NCBI GenBank assembly: GCA_038501785.1
Contig: JBAMJR010000243.1
Location: 3,534,501 to 3,598,500, forward strand
Reading direction: 5' to 3'
Length of the DNA: 64,000 bases
Origin: Myoxocephalus aenaeus
Taxonomy: Eukaryota > Chordata > Actinopteri > Perciformes > Cottidae
The number at the start of each line of letters is the position of its first letter. Within the stretch, counting starts at the first letter, position 1. This document shows, piece after piece, positions 47,250-59,058 of this stretch. The position numbers and the translations under genes were made by a program. The notes below the pieces were generated by a model that was not told the origin of the DNA, did no database searches, and saw only the letters and a program-made list of their open reading frames with translations.

Positions 47250-50200
47250 GTAACCATGGCAGCAGCAACGACTGCAGCCAGATATTAAATACCAACATAG
47301 ATCTGATACTAATGTGCTACTTTGCAAGAAAGGGGTGTATTTGGGCTTGTTAGTTAGAGATTCTCCCTCTGTGTTGTGGGATGTAATTTACTGTAATGTT
47401 GATCTGGTACCACTCTAATAAGGCACTCAGGAAGAACAAAATTATACTAATTTTAACTTCAACGTCCACCCTTTTCAGCATAAACAGGCAGTATAATAGC
47501 TCTTATTTGAGCACAAATTGGCACTTACTTCTTTACTTTTTCAACACAATTTTCAGTTAAATGATCATATTTAATTTGATGTAATATTTAAATATACTGC
47601 AAGAAGTTTTTAACTGGAAACGGTTGCAATGTAATAGCGATGCCTTTGTGTGACGTACATAAGCAAACAAGACCATCAGCGCAGAGATTGGCTATTTCTA
47701 TTTAGTTATTCTTGAAGCGATTCCCCTCGACATCACATGACAATGTCCAGCATGCTGACTCCAAGAGCCGATGTGTACATTTTCACAGGCAGAAGTACGT
47801 TAGCCAGTTTAAAGCTGTGTTTAAGAAGGCTTCACTTTTCAGAACTGGAGGTTGCCGCCTGGGTAGGATAAGCACGGAGAAAAAGAAAAGAATTAACGGA
47901 AGAAAAAAACAAGCTAAAATGGAAAGTGATGGAGCACAGGCACACACAAAAAAGCCAACAGATGGAGAGAGGAGATTGAAAGGAATCAAAACAGATCCTA
48001 AATTCACCCGGCTCTAAGTCCCGTCCCTAGAAGGCACACTGACCAATCGTAGCGTAGCATCAGCTAGCTCCCAGGGACTGAAACTATCCGGCTCTGCTCC
48101 ATAGTCTCTCACAGTCATGCTATTCATGCTTAAACGTTGTGGAATAGTGATACTCGGTACCGAGAGAGGTTGGAAGGAGATATACATCTCTAAGACATAA
48201 CGTTTTTACATAAAAACCTGTGGAGCTAACATTAGCAGAGTGTGTTAGCGCATGATTAACAAGCTTTAGCACTATGCTATACAAACCACTGTAGGTGTAG
48301 ACACATGCTCCGTTTCTTTGTCATGATCGTAACAGTGAATAAAGACTTTGTCTTCTGTCTCCATCACCAGATGATGTGGTGTTCACACCCACTCTGTGAT
48401 CTGTAGGTGTTAGCTTCTATCTTTATCTTTGAAACCTGTTTTCACTGATGAATCACTTTGACATAATGGATATATCCTTCAAACATATATTGAAGACTTT
48501 TTGGTCTGCTTCTTCTCAAAATTACCTGAAAATGTGATTAATATTAATGCATGGAGTACAGTTAGTGACAGTGTGGGCTCCATGGTAGCTCTGAAATTGT
48601 GAGATGTGGTTTTACATCAATGAATAAACTAACTTTATGTTAGTTGCTGGAACAAAGCTATAGCTAAAGCTTTGCTGCATTTGTTGAGCAAAGCGTTCTG
48701 TGATAATGTTTGTATGAAGCTGAGCGGCTAACCTATGGAAGAGAGTCCACCTGTTCATGACCAGGCTTTGTACTTCCAGTTTCTAGAGTGTAAGAACTTA
48801 ATTGCAGTTATTAATCCCACACAACCCCACACATTCACACATAGATGTATTACCTCATCGCCATGCACCCTGCAAACAGCTGTGTGTAAAATGAAATAAC
48901 GACATTGTTTTAAAAAAATAAGTTGCATTTTTCTTGCTTCCAATACAGTCGTTCTAAACTAAGCTAATCTAATGTGATGCTAAGTGATGCAGCTGCAGCC
49001 CCGCTGGGTTCATAAAACAACCTTCATACAGTGTTAGGCCATAATGTTTGTCCCCCATTGTTGTCACATGGGCTCCTACAAAGTCAAATCTTGATGAAAA
49101 TGATTCTCTTCGCGTCGTGACATTCATCTGCTGTTGATTTGCTTCATATTTGTGTTTGTGTGCACCTTGTTGTGCGCTGTGAAGCTGCTCTTTCTTCAGC
49201 GTGCATCCTGCCGTCACCCACACTTCCCTCCTGAGGATCAGACAGACGGACCTGACTTGAGAGTAATGGCTTTGTGTTTGTTTTGCTTGCAGGAGCATTA
49301 AGATGCAAACAGTATTAGATTGAAGTCATTGAATGCACCGCGGCGGTCGGTGAATGCTGTTTTGTACCTTGTTGTTGCCGTTCGCAGGGCAGCTGAGCTG
49401 TGTCCCCCACTGTAACGCTGCTGTTGCTTAAATACATGGATGCAGGGTGAAAGCTCTGTTTCAAAGGCACCCACCCTCTCTGCGGCCTTATTTATGAGGG
49501 ACTTGGGATGGCAGGCGGACCTGCTTTGGTGTAGCAGGTGTAGAATAATAGCTGAGCGCCGCGCCCATACATCAAGTCAGCTTTTAGTGCTAAAGAGCAT
49601 CAGAGCTTTCCACGTCCATCACCCCTCCCCCGCATCCCCCGCATCCCCCTCATCCTCCTTCTCCGCTTCCTCCGCCGCCGCTCCCGGACTCCATTATCTG
49701 CTGCTGTGAGCTGCTCTGGGCAGCCGAGAGCAGCGCCACAAGGGGTTAAGTCATCACCAGGCACACCGTCCGCTGCTTTTAATGCCGCCGCCTGCACTAA
49801 GAATCGTTTACAGGTTAGTTTTGATACGGCCCAGACGGAGTCGTGCAGAGGTCAAGGACGTTCCTCCACAGATGTGCCCGTTCTCTGGAAATTAATTATA
49901 CATCAAAGGCTGTCTTTCTCCCTGTTGCCCGTATTACCACATACTGTATATCGCTTACACTAGCCGGAAAGATGCGTCTGCTATCAGAGTTACTGTACAA
50001 GGGAATCAGGCTGAATTTATGAGTGGATTTCTTCTTCCATCTCATCAACAATACTTATTTTTACCATTTATTTAACGCCTTCATAGCCAATGTTTATCTT
50101 GCCGTGTTGTGTGTATGTGTGTGGCCGTGCCTGTGTGGTCTCATTTACAGCATATGTAGAAGGTGCAATGGTTCATTCCTGGCCGCATGCGTCAAATAAG

Positions 50201-50576
50201 TAGGAAGGCAACATTTCACCTCTACCACTGGGTCCATACGATCTACATTTACAGTCGTCGGTTGTAAAGAAAAAGGATAAAAAACCTGTTCACTAGCACA
50301 GTGGTGAAGTGGCTAGCACTACAGGGTGTACCCTGCCTTCGTCCAACGCTAGCTGAATGCTAACTGCTACAGCTACGCCCACCCTCCTGTCCTGATGAAT
50401 TAAACCACAAATTAGAGAAGATTTTTGCAATTTTGGATTAAAGTCAATAAAACAAAACTATCAAAAGGTGCAAGTGGAATTACAAGACGGGAAGGCCCGC
50501 AGCTAGCTGGTTAGCATGCTCATATCAGTATCTCTGCAACACAGTTTCCCGATGTCGCCTCTTTTTTCCCTCTCAG
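47250..50576 (+). other. unc5d: Intron (3.3 kb), mostly unique
   Basis: No exon and few recognisable repeats. Positions 49440-49810 are GC-rich and mixed in composition. Positions 50490-50540 contain GCTAGCTGGTTAGCATGCTC, resembling a stretch near 19625-19670, so a repeat fragment abuts the next acceptor. Confidence 0.65.
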
Positions 50577-50741
50577 GAGTTCTCCTTCCCTCAAGTGTGG
50601 TGCAGCAACCAGCAGCCCCTGCACTGTGCCTTCTCTCTGGAGAGATACAGCCCTGCCACCGCCCAGCTCTCCTGCAAGATCAGCGTGCGGCAGGTCAAAG
50701 GCCACGAGCAGATTCTGCAGGTCTACACGGCCGTGGCCGAG
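50577..50741 (+). CDS. unc5d: UNC5D exon: UPA domain, second half
   Basis: The acceptor is TTTTTTCCCTCTCAG and the donor GTGAGG at 50742. The exon is in phase 0 on both sides and encodes 55 residues (395-449): EFSFPQVWCSNQQPLHCAFS, LERYSPATAQLSCKISVRQV and KGHEQILQVYTAVAE. The VWCSNQQPLHCAFSLERY block and VRQ-KGHEQILQV match UNC5D (other paralogues have HIWSG or HVWSG and VEGEGQIFQ here), one of the clearest discriminators in the window. Confidence 0.95.
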
Positions 50742-50926
50742 GTGAGGCTCTGGAGCCGCTCAACCTTTATATAACCTTCCTGGAGTGTGTCCACTGACAA
50801 GCAGGGGCCAGCTCGCCTGAGCTTGCATTGTGTATTAATAGAGCAAGGAGGGCACTCTTACTTTCTCCCTCTTTCTTCACAGATGTATGCTAAACACAGA
50901 CGCAGCTGTTCACCCCGTTTATTCAC

Positions 50927-50957
<31 letters not shown>

Positions 50958-52648
50958 CACACATCACTAGGAGGTTTCTAGGAGGGGTCACACTGTGTTT
51001 TACATTGTGGGTCGCCAATTTGGATCAATACCATTTTCAGAGCACCAACACAGCGGTTTAGAGGCTCCACACCAACACGAGCCATCAGGTTTCCGTCACA
51101 GCACACTGGATTTACAGAAAACTGGTGAATGAAAATGCAAATTGTCACACTGATTAAGGATGGTTACTATTACGTAAACAGTAGGAGTTGGTTCATTGTG
51201 ATTCGGCTGTCATTAAGAGATGTTACAGTCCACAGAGACCTGATGCTTTCCCAATACACGTTTTACTTCGACATTGCAGTGTAAGATGTTGTTGCGTCGT
51301 GTTAGTGATGTGCAGAGGGTTCGGTCACTCAGCCTTGACAAAGAGGATGTTTTACTTTGCTGGCAGACAATGAAGAACTCCCCAGCTGACTTCTTGTGTT
51401 TCCTGTTTGGGTTCCATCTCCAGCCAGCTGTTCAACTGTGGCCAGGGTTTCTTTGTCTGCCAGTAAAATAAGAATTAAAAGGAACACCAGTAGGTGGCGT
51501 CTATGCTTGAGCCATCGAGTGTCATCGAGTGTGCTGAAGCCTGCTGGGGGTGCGGTTGGATGTGCGGTGGCATATCTGATGGACTGTGCGACATAACAGG
51601 AAGAGGGCACTCGAGAGTCAATGACGGAACGTTGAAGGGCCAGATGGAAAAGTCACTGCCAACATAACCGCATGAGGCAATGTGAAAAAGTAATACTCCA
51701 CCCTAGGTCCTGAGCACCAAACACATCATCACCTGGAGGCTTGAAAGGTGACCAAAGGGACAATTCAGGATAACCACCACTCCACCCAGCTTTATCTTAA
51801 ATATGGTGCCTGAAGGAACAGAAAGCTCAAATGTGTTTCTTATACCTGTACTTCTATTTATCAATCTGGATTGTTTTGGTGTGCGATGCCTGCTTCCTTC
51901 TGCATGGTGATATGGTAGGCGGGTTAGTTTGGTTGAAAGAAAATAGTTCCCCCATGAAACTGTTCACAACAAGGTCTGAGGATTGTTGTTTGTAACCGCG
52001 TCATGATGTCTGGAAAGAGACATTGCTGTTGAGTTTTGCAAATGTATTATGTTGGTGCTTTGAGCACCACAAGCAGAGGGCCGTCTCGTTCCATTATATC
52101 GAAGAGGTAGACATTCGTCAACTCATACCAAAGCAATCCGGATTGATAAATAGCACTCAATATGTATTATTGGTTTTGGGCTTGAATTGGCCCTTTAAAA
52201 AGGTGGTAGTTTTCTCCCTTGTAGAAGTAGAACAAAAGATGTATTCCACTTGGATTTGTATTGATTATGGTGCAGTAGATATATTTACAATGTGGTTAAA
52301 TACTGTGATGAAGTTATGTCGAGTATAGTGGAAGTAACTGTTTGATGTGTCTGGGATCCAATCAGTGAAAATAACAATGAATGAGCTGGGTTAGAGAAGA
52401 GGGTCTGATGTGTGCAAAACCACAGCCTCTCGTGACCCAAAGGAACCAACTCCAAACACATGAAGCCACATTGTAAGTCCACGAGGTGTTTGATTATCAA
52501 AAGATAATCTTCCTTGTTACCTGTCTGGGTTGGCCTGACCCAGTAAACCCAAAGCATATGGCTCTCCAAGCTGGTTACAACCAGCACTAAGCCACATCTG
52601 ACCCCGGTCTAATTTGAGCCTGTTTCTGTTCTGTTCTGTTTCTTCCAG
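50742..52648 (+). other. unc5d: Intron (1.9 kb)
   Basis: It contains a short CA tract (50927-50952) and otherwise no recognisable repeat or exon. Confidence 0.7.
50927..50952 (+). repeat. (CA)13 microsatellite
   Basis: CA dinucleotides of 26 bp. Confidence 0.9.
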
Positions 52649-52827
52649 ACTGAAAAAGAGTCCGTTCCATTTTTTATGCAGACAGACTGCACCATCACGT
52701 CCCAGACGGGGCCCAAGGCCTTCAAAATCCCCTCGTCCATCCGCCAGAGGATCTGTGCCACCTTCGACACTGCCAACGCCAAGGGCAAGGACTGGCAACT
52801 CTTAGCCCAGAAGCTCCACTTAGACCG
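52649..52827 (+). CDS. unc5d: UNC5D exon: start of death domain
   Basis: The acceptor is TGTTTCTTCCAG and the donor GTGAGC at 52828. It encodes 59 residues (450-508): TEKESVPFFMQTDCTITSQT, GPKAFKIPSSIRQRICATFD and TANAKGKDWQLLAQKLHLD, then two bases of an Arg codon completed at 56182. GP-AFKIP-SIRQ-IC leads into the death domain, and KGKDWQLLAQKL is its second helix region with the conserved DW-xLA-KL motif. Confidence 0.95.
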
Positions 52828-54116
52828 GTGAGCGTGTGATGTGCATCCTCTCAGATGCATGATGTCTGGATCACTTTTCTCCGTAACGACGAGTATGACA
52901 ATGTGCTGCGAGCGCTGTTCACCTCATGATTATGGCTTTACATCGAGCTACCTTTTGTACTTCACGTTCACGACTGGTAATTAATTCTACAGCACATAGT
53001 GAGTGTGTAATTGGTTGGATGCGTACAGTATGTGCATTGTGCTTTTGTTGCTGGGCCTCATAACACTATATCCTTCAAAGGTATAATGTGCTTTATCAAC
53101 ATCTTTACCATTTCTGTCAAGGTCTGTCGAACATTCATTGTTCATTACTTTTTTTTTTATCAAATTAGAATATGCAATAATGATGAGAAGCTAATATTTA
53201 CTCAATCCAGTTGTTGTTTGCTTGGTCTGATCCTGTGGCAGCTCTAATCTTCTGTTAAGTGCATGATTCATGAAATGCTGGTATCTAAGAGTCCTTCGGG
53301 ATTCCAAATTATCCAGATAAGCTTTCCTCTCCAAGTTGGGCGGCTTTGACCTGAGCCCTATGTGACCAATGGCTGCAGCCTTTCATGTCGCTTGTTGTTT
53401 TTCCTCTTGCGTAGCGTCAAGGAGCGGCAGTGAAACACTGCCCCCGACTGGATCCAGAGCCACATGACACATGGAGACGTTGCTCCCCTTCTTTATTTGT
53501 GGCAGCACCTGATAATTAAATCCCAACACGACTGTGTTTGCCAGTAATTACCCATCGTTTGTGATGCTAATTTATTCTCTATATTTGTCATAGTCTTCAA
53601 AGGTCATACCTTTTGTTTTGTCGACATGTAGAACCAGATGGTTTTGTTTACTACACCAAGACAATACTTCTTTAGTTACTGACAGATATAATAAGTGGAT
53701 TGTATAATAGTCAAGTGAAGGGAACCCAAGGACACATTTGGATTTTCTTTATTATCGATTAAGGACTGATGTTTAGAATGATGTCTTTATTCTGTGCATT
53801 CTCTAATTAGCTATACTTGCAAATATATATAATTATACTATGTTTTATTTATTATATAGTAATATTTGAAATGTTAATCACTTCATCATGCACAAAATAA
53901 CATAACACTAATTTGTGTTTGTACCATTTACAGCATGTCATTGTGATTTATGGTTTAAATCACTCAAAGCTTCCACAGTTGATGTCATCATCTCTGACAG
54001 TAAACACATTGAGGTTGTGTGGGTGGATGGAGACTTTATTCATCCCAAATATTGTGTTACAGCAGCAGGTTGTCCAGGCTGTTCCTACGAATACACACAC
54101 AGTATACATACACTCT

Positions 54117-54118
<2 letters not shown>

Positions 54119-54173
<55 letters not shown>
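54119..54173 (+). repeat. (TA)n microsatellite, 55 bp
   Basis: Uninterrupted TA dinucleotides. Confidence 0.95.
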
Positions 54174-54180
<7 letters not shown>

Positions 54181-54239
54181 TAAAGAATATGTAAGCATAC
54201 ACTATAAATATACCAAAGCACTACTAACGTATGAAATAT

Positions 54240-54892
54240 AAACCAGGCAGCAACCTCCGGGTCTGAAAAGTGAAACCATTGCAGAAGGGTCTTAAACTTT
54301 CATTCTCTCTAATCAGGGGGTGACTCCTCTGGTTGTATAGAAGTCTATGCTTCATGTGTTAAAGCTGCATTCTCTCTCCTGACCACCAGGGGGCGACTCC
54401 TCTGGTTGTATAGAAGTCTATGCTTCATGTGTTAAAGCTGCATTCTCTCTCCTGACCACCAGGGGGTGACTCCTCTGGTTGTATAGAAGTCTATATAAAT
54501 GACTCTACTTCTCTTGATGTATTCCCTCAGTAAACATTGTAAACATGAGTTTATGTCTCAATCTCTAGTTTCAAGTCTTCTTCAATACAGCATGAGGTTC
54601 ATTTAGTGAATGATGGTCATTTAGAGGCCATTAAACAGGGGACGCTTTAGGGCGGGCTTCCTTGTGATTGACAGGTCACTACCAGAGTGTTGTTCGGTCT
54701 GGGAGTTGTCCTTTTGTTTTCTTCTTAGAACTTGAACCCTTTCACAGTGTGTTTTTACATCAGGACATGTCGTTGTGAGCATTTTGCTTGCCTATAAATG
54801 CCTCAACGTGTCACAAAACAAGATGTGGACGGCCAGAAACTAAGATGCCAACAGCGAACAATGCAGAACTGGAGGCTTCAAGATGGCAGTCT
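54240..54892 (+). repeat. Teleost dispersed repeat with a 73-bp internal tandem
   Basis: It includes CAACCTCCGGGTCTGAAAAG, GACTCCTCTGGTTGTATAGA, CAGTAAACATTGTAAACATG and TTGTGATTGACAGGTCACTA, phrases I recognise as a widespread teleost repeat. GACTCCTCTGGTTG begins at 54322, 54395 and 54468, giving an internal tandem of exactly 73 bp, about 2.5 copies. Confidence 0.75.
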
Positions 54893-54950
54893 ATGATACA
54901 AATGTAGGATAACATACTATACAACAGCAAAGTGTGCACATGTGATGCAG

Positions 54951-55230
54951 TTAAACAAAGATGAAATGAGGTGGAGGGAAAAGTAAAATGGTATGCAAAT
55001 TCACTATGTGCAAGGTAATTAAAGTAGCAAAACAAATGACAGTACAACGGTGCAGACAGTAAAGGACAAAGCTGAGAGCTCTTCGTAAGAGAGGTGAGGT
55101 TCCAGTGTGGAGACGCTGGTCAGGAAGATCTGTGATGGATGACAGTTGGTTCAGTGTCCTCCTCTCCACCACTACGTCTCCATGAGGCTGGTGTGCAGAG
55201 CCAGCCTTCTGAATCAGGTTATCAGGTCTA
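54951..55230 (-). pseudogene. Probable LINE ORF2 C-terminal relic
   Basis: The minus-strand frame reads DNLIQKAGSAHQPHGDVVVE then RRTLNQLSSITDLPDQRLHT. A KAGS-x(10-15)-VVERRTLN-L-SI-D-x(4)-PLH-like pattern is the end region of some teleost LINE reverse-transcriptase proteins, just before the tail. The match decays after RLHTG. The exact LINE clade is uncertain. Confidence 0.45.
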
Positions 55231-56181
55231 AGGTAGATATCATTTATATATATTATCTGTTTTTAAAAACACACTGTTTTACTGGTTGACATGTGACATG
55301 TGCTTAAAGTAACATAACTTGATTACTTTCTGTTTCTTTTGGAAATTAGCTCAATATCAAATATGCAACATAAAAATGACAGAAAAGAAACCTGCAAAAA
55401 GCTATATTTTATGTTGTCGGTAAAGTAGAAATGAGGACAAAATCACAACACTGTGCGAGTTGTGCCTTCCAGCTGTGAAATGCTGTCATCATCCAGGGAC
55501 TCATCATTTGACACATTGGTGTTAACTTGGAGCAGCAGCAGTACACATATTAATGAAATCCTTAAATTGTAGGATTGATATCCTACCATGAATACATCCT
55601 TGCTAATGTGTGTCCTGTATTCTGTTTGCTGGCCCAGACGTTGGAGGCCGTACCTTTACCTTGTTGAACTGCTGCTATAACTATGTGTTTTTATGTATTG
55701 TAAAAGTGTCATCTTGCTGGAATGCAGTTATGTTTTTCCTCTGTCCTAATTACGTAACGTATTCCATTACTCCCCAAGTCTGTCGTGTATTAATCCATGG
55801 CTGAAAGTAGTCCCAAAGGATGCATTATGTCCTCCTGTTTAAGTAACGTGGGCTAAAACCTAACGGGCCCAGAAGAAGGAAGGAATATAGTTTATTCAGT
55901 CTTTGAATTAGATTTGTTGTCAAAATAAATATATATTAACATAAAAATGATGCTTGAAGGACCACAGTTTGAGAGCTACTATCACAATCACCCTCAACAA
56001 CACTCTCTCAAAAGAAATGAGAACAATTTGAATTATTAACATACTCAGTTTGATGTCTTTTACAAGATAAATGCATCAGCGAGGACCAGGTCCATATCTG
56101 AAGCCAGTCTCCCCGCGCTCCGGCCCTGCAGCGTGACCTCCTGTGCAGTCCGTTAATCCAGCTTTGTGTGCTCCTCTGCAG

Positions 56182-56443
56182 AAACCTGGGTTATTTTGCG
56201 AAGCAGCGGAGTCCGTCGGCGGTCATCCTGAGCCTGTGGGAGGCTCGCCACCAGGACACCGCTGACCTCGACTCCCTCGCCAGCGCCCTCGAGGAGATTG
56301 GCAAGATCCACTCCAAAAACTCCCCCAAGGACCAGGATGAGCCGGAGTCCGACTTCAATCACATACGAGCGGGCGCCGTGTGTGCAAAGGGCACGCGAAC
56401 AAACCAGACCACAGAGGACTCTGCTCCGGAATACACGGGCTGA
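56182..56443 (+). CDS. unc5d: UNC5D terminal coding exon: rest of death domain and C-terminal tail
   Basis: The acceptor is TGCTCCTCTGCAG. One base completes the Arg codon, then 86 residues (510-595) and TGA at 56441-56443. NLGYFAKQRSPSAVILSLWE, ARHQDTADLDSLASALEEIG and K complete the death domain with its YFA-x-x-SP-AVIL-LWEA and L-SLA-ALEE-G motifs. A tail SPKDQDEPESDFNHIRAGAV ... SAPEYTG follows. The tail is about 27 residues longer after the DFN motif than the mammalian protein as I recall it, which ends soon after DFNY-R. Confidence 0.93.
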
Positions 56444-57636
56444 GAGAACAGAGAGAAAACTGACAAACTGAGGCACATATCTGCGAAGGCACACGGCCGG
56501 TTGATGGACTGTCGTCATCACTGTGGCCGCGCGCCGGAAGGTCAAGAGGTCGCGAGTAGACGACATGCCGACAAATTCCAACAGACGGAGGTGAGGCGGG
56601 ACCAGCTGTGGAGCTACCCTCTCTTTTAAGAATCTGTCTGAGGATGGACTGTAAATCTTTTTCTGCCTTGCCACTCCATTTTAAATTCATTTTTAATGTA
56701 TTTGTTGTTTTTTTAAGTCAACGCTGCCCCTCCTCATATATTCATTTTCCAGCTCAGAGGGTGAGCGGGGTATGTCCTGACCTTTAGTGCTCATTACAGT
56801 GTTTTCTGAATTAGTGTGAGGAGAGATGGCAGAAGCTTTTCTGCCCCTCCCGCCTCCCATCCTCTCCCCACCGGTCCACACGCAGCTGGACATGTTTGCA
56901 TAGGAGTTCTTGTAAGGTGATACAACTGTGGCGTCATTTCAGAGGCACCTGATCTCATTTCTTTGTTTTACTCCACATCCCTGAGTCAACGAATGAATGA
57001 GGACTTAGAAGCTACTTTTTTGACGTCGCGATATTATATTTTTAAAAGGAAGCTGCAGATTGCTTTAATGTTGTGATTGTGAACTTTCAAAGCCAAGTAT
57101 CTTGAAATTCTCCCATGTTTCATCTCTTAAAAAATATTCAAAACGATCTCGTCTATAGGAAGTTTAGCACTTCGGATAGACGGCCAGTGTTGTACGATCA
57201 CTTACACACACAGAATACAATATGAGCCCCAGTCTAATCTGGACCGACTATCTGTTATAGGCTATGGATAGAAATATGGTTGTGGTGTAATGTGGCAGAG
57301 TGAGATTTCTAACCGTGGCATTACAGTTCATTACAGTTTCCTCTGCCAAGCGATGCAGAGGGAGGTAGTGGTGGAACATCATTTCCTGCAGCAGCAGGGA
57401 GGACATGCTCTTATCACACACTTCCCCCATTAACGCCCGTCACACCGCCCGCGTATCAAACCCCGACACACCCGGCTGCCACCAGCTCCCCAACACCCAT
57501 GCAGACGAACACGTTGACATGTCATGGCCACAGAGGTCATGTGCACACAGACTGGGAGTTTGCACATTGTCCCAGAAACAGATGAAGGAACGCCGATGGT
57601 TACATATCACAATAAAGATGCATCATAGTGGGAGAA
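56444..57636 (+). other. unc5d: Probable 3' UTR
   Basis: Sequence after the stop is non-coding and free of the recognised dispersed repeats up to about 57.8 kb. The first canonical AATAAA is at 57611-57616, followed by G-rich sequence (57630-57650). A 1.2-kb 3' UTR is assumed; transcripts could be shorter or longer. Confidence 0.45.
57611..57616 (+). terminator. unc5d: Candidate polyadenylation signal AATAAA
   Basis: First canonical hexamer after the stop codon, with a G-rich element about 20-35 bp downstream. Confidence 0.4.
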
Positions 57637-59058
57637 CGATGAGGGGGAAGAATTCTCTGAGCTTCTGAAGCTTGAAATCTAAAAAGCAGAACACATGTTG
57701 TGTCAACCTTATGAGGTAATGGTAAATGAAAGGTTTGCTGGCATGTAGACATTCCCAGTTGAATCATCATGAAGGACGATACCACAGCGTTAAACAACAC
57801 TGCTTATAGTTAAGAAAACCATAAACATTTTTAACTTGAAAAGGAACAGTGTGTAGGATTTGGATAGCAACCAATGGAATACCTCTCTGCTCATTCCTTA
57901 CTTTCCAAGTTGCTGAATGCAAAACGCCGTTCGGCTCGCTGAAAGGACACCATACCATAATAATTAGTAATGTTAAATGGACTTGTAAAGCGCTCTTCTA
58001 GTCATTCCACCTTTCACACTTCTGCCCATCAGAACTATCTTAACCATTCATAGCATTCGGGAGGTTTTGGGGTTACGTGTCTGGGGCATATGGAGTTAGT
58101 GAGTGGTTAGTGGTTGGTTTGGCCGTTCTGGGCGACTGTAGAAACAGAGAACCCACTCCACGTGTAGATGAAGAGCTCATTCTAAGATAACATGAACACT
58201 ATACTTAGTTATAATAAATTAAATCATAGTTCTAATTACTAAATTCCATTTCTGCTAATAGTTCCCCTGAGATTTTCTTATCGTGCTCAACTAAACGAGT
58301 CAAGCTTTCAGCTACTTGTTGACACTCACACAACACACATATACAGTCATTCACATGTGGATTTAAACTCTCTACAGAAATACATTCAGAAACAATATCC
58401 AACATTCATGCTGCTGAGATGTCTACATATTGCATCTCAAGTCACAGTGGATCTCTTTCACACCAGAGAGACGCATGCTTGCTGAATAAGGCCACCCAAA
58501 TTATGCAAGAACACATTCTCTCACTTACCCCTGGATGCATCTCACCATGCAGATCATCTGCCTCCATCTTCGCTCACAGTGTTGAGAGATTACATTGAAA
58601 ATAATTAACAGCAAGATCTCATTCCAGAAACAATGGCCCAGTTACTCTGGAAAATCCACAGGAGTTAAGAGACTTTCTTATGTAGAAAACAGTCCCACCA
58701 ATCAAATGACACCTCCATGGTACTGTGAAGGCTGTAACAAGTCTACTTATAGTTTATACGGATCTGGTTTCTTGATATGGAGGGTAAATGTATTCTCAAA
58801 CAGATGACGGCTAGCCAGTAAAGCATATGGCAGACTGTAGAGGCAGGTCATGTATGGTCACTCCAACAACAACACAAAGCGGACAGACAGCAGGAAGGAA
58901 AAGATTAATATTTCTAAATTTGATACAAACATGAATCCCACATCTGCAACTTTGCCTGGAATGTGTGCTACATGGAGATAAGCGTCATGTGTGACCACAG
59001 CACTCTGTGTGTTATTCTGGGATTCAGTCACACATCACTCTACCTTTAGGGGGAAAGT
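57617..59058 (+). other. 3' flank with repeat fragments, no gene seen
   Basis: Positions about 57841-57955 contain GGAACAGTGTGTAGGATTTG and nearby phrases of a known teleost repeat. Positions about 57970-58150 resemble the repeat at 26400. The rest (58150-59040) shows nothing recognisable. Confidence 0.55.

Larger units (their letters stand above)
52828..56181 (+). other. unc5d: Intron (3.4 kb) with TA tract and dispersed repeats
   Basis: No exon. Positions 52830-54110 show nothing recognisable. Then come a TA tract (54119-54173), a teleost dispersed repeat (about 54240-54892), a probable LINE relic (about 54951-55230), and apparently unique sequence to the acceptor. Confidence 0.7.
5429..56443 (+). 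other. unc5d: UNC5-type netrin receptor gene, 3' half (nine coding exons, 595 residues from Met at 5431)
   Basis: Gene-level entry joining nine exons whose phases all match (splits after codon base 1, 1, 2, 0, 0, 0, 0 and 2). The joined product runs from just before the membrane segment to the stop: transmembrane helix, juxtamembrane region, ZU5, UPA, death domain. UNC5 receptors bind netrins outside the cell and mediate axon repulsion and dependence-receptor apoptosis; UNC5D also binds FLRT proteins. UNC5D is favoured over A, B and C by IDSSALTGGFQ-FNFKT, KVKVQSSFMVSLGV, GVFGH-GGRL and QTGPKAFKIP. Which teleost duplicate (unc5da or unc5db) cannot be told. Introns are 1.9-14.4 kb and repeat-rich, while exons are strongly GC-rich at third positions. 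The gene extends upstream out of the window. Confidence 0.9.

Noticed and set aside
56153..56674. 173-residue minus-strand frame over the last exon
   Set aside because: Shadow of the death-domain exon; its sequence shows no family pattern.
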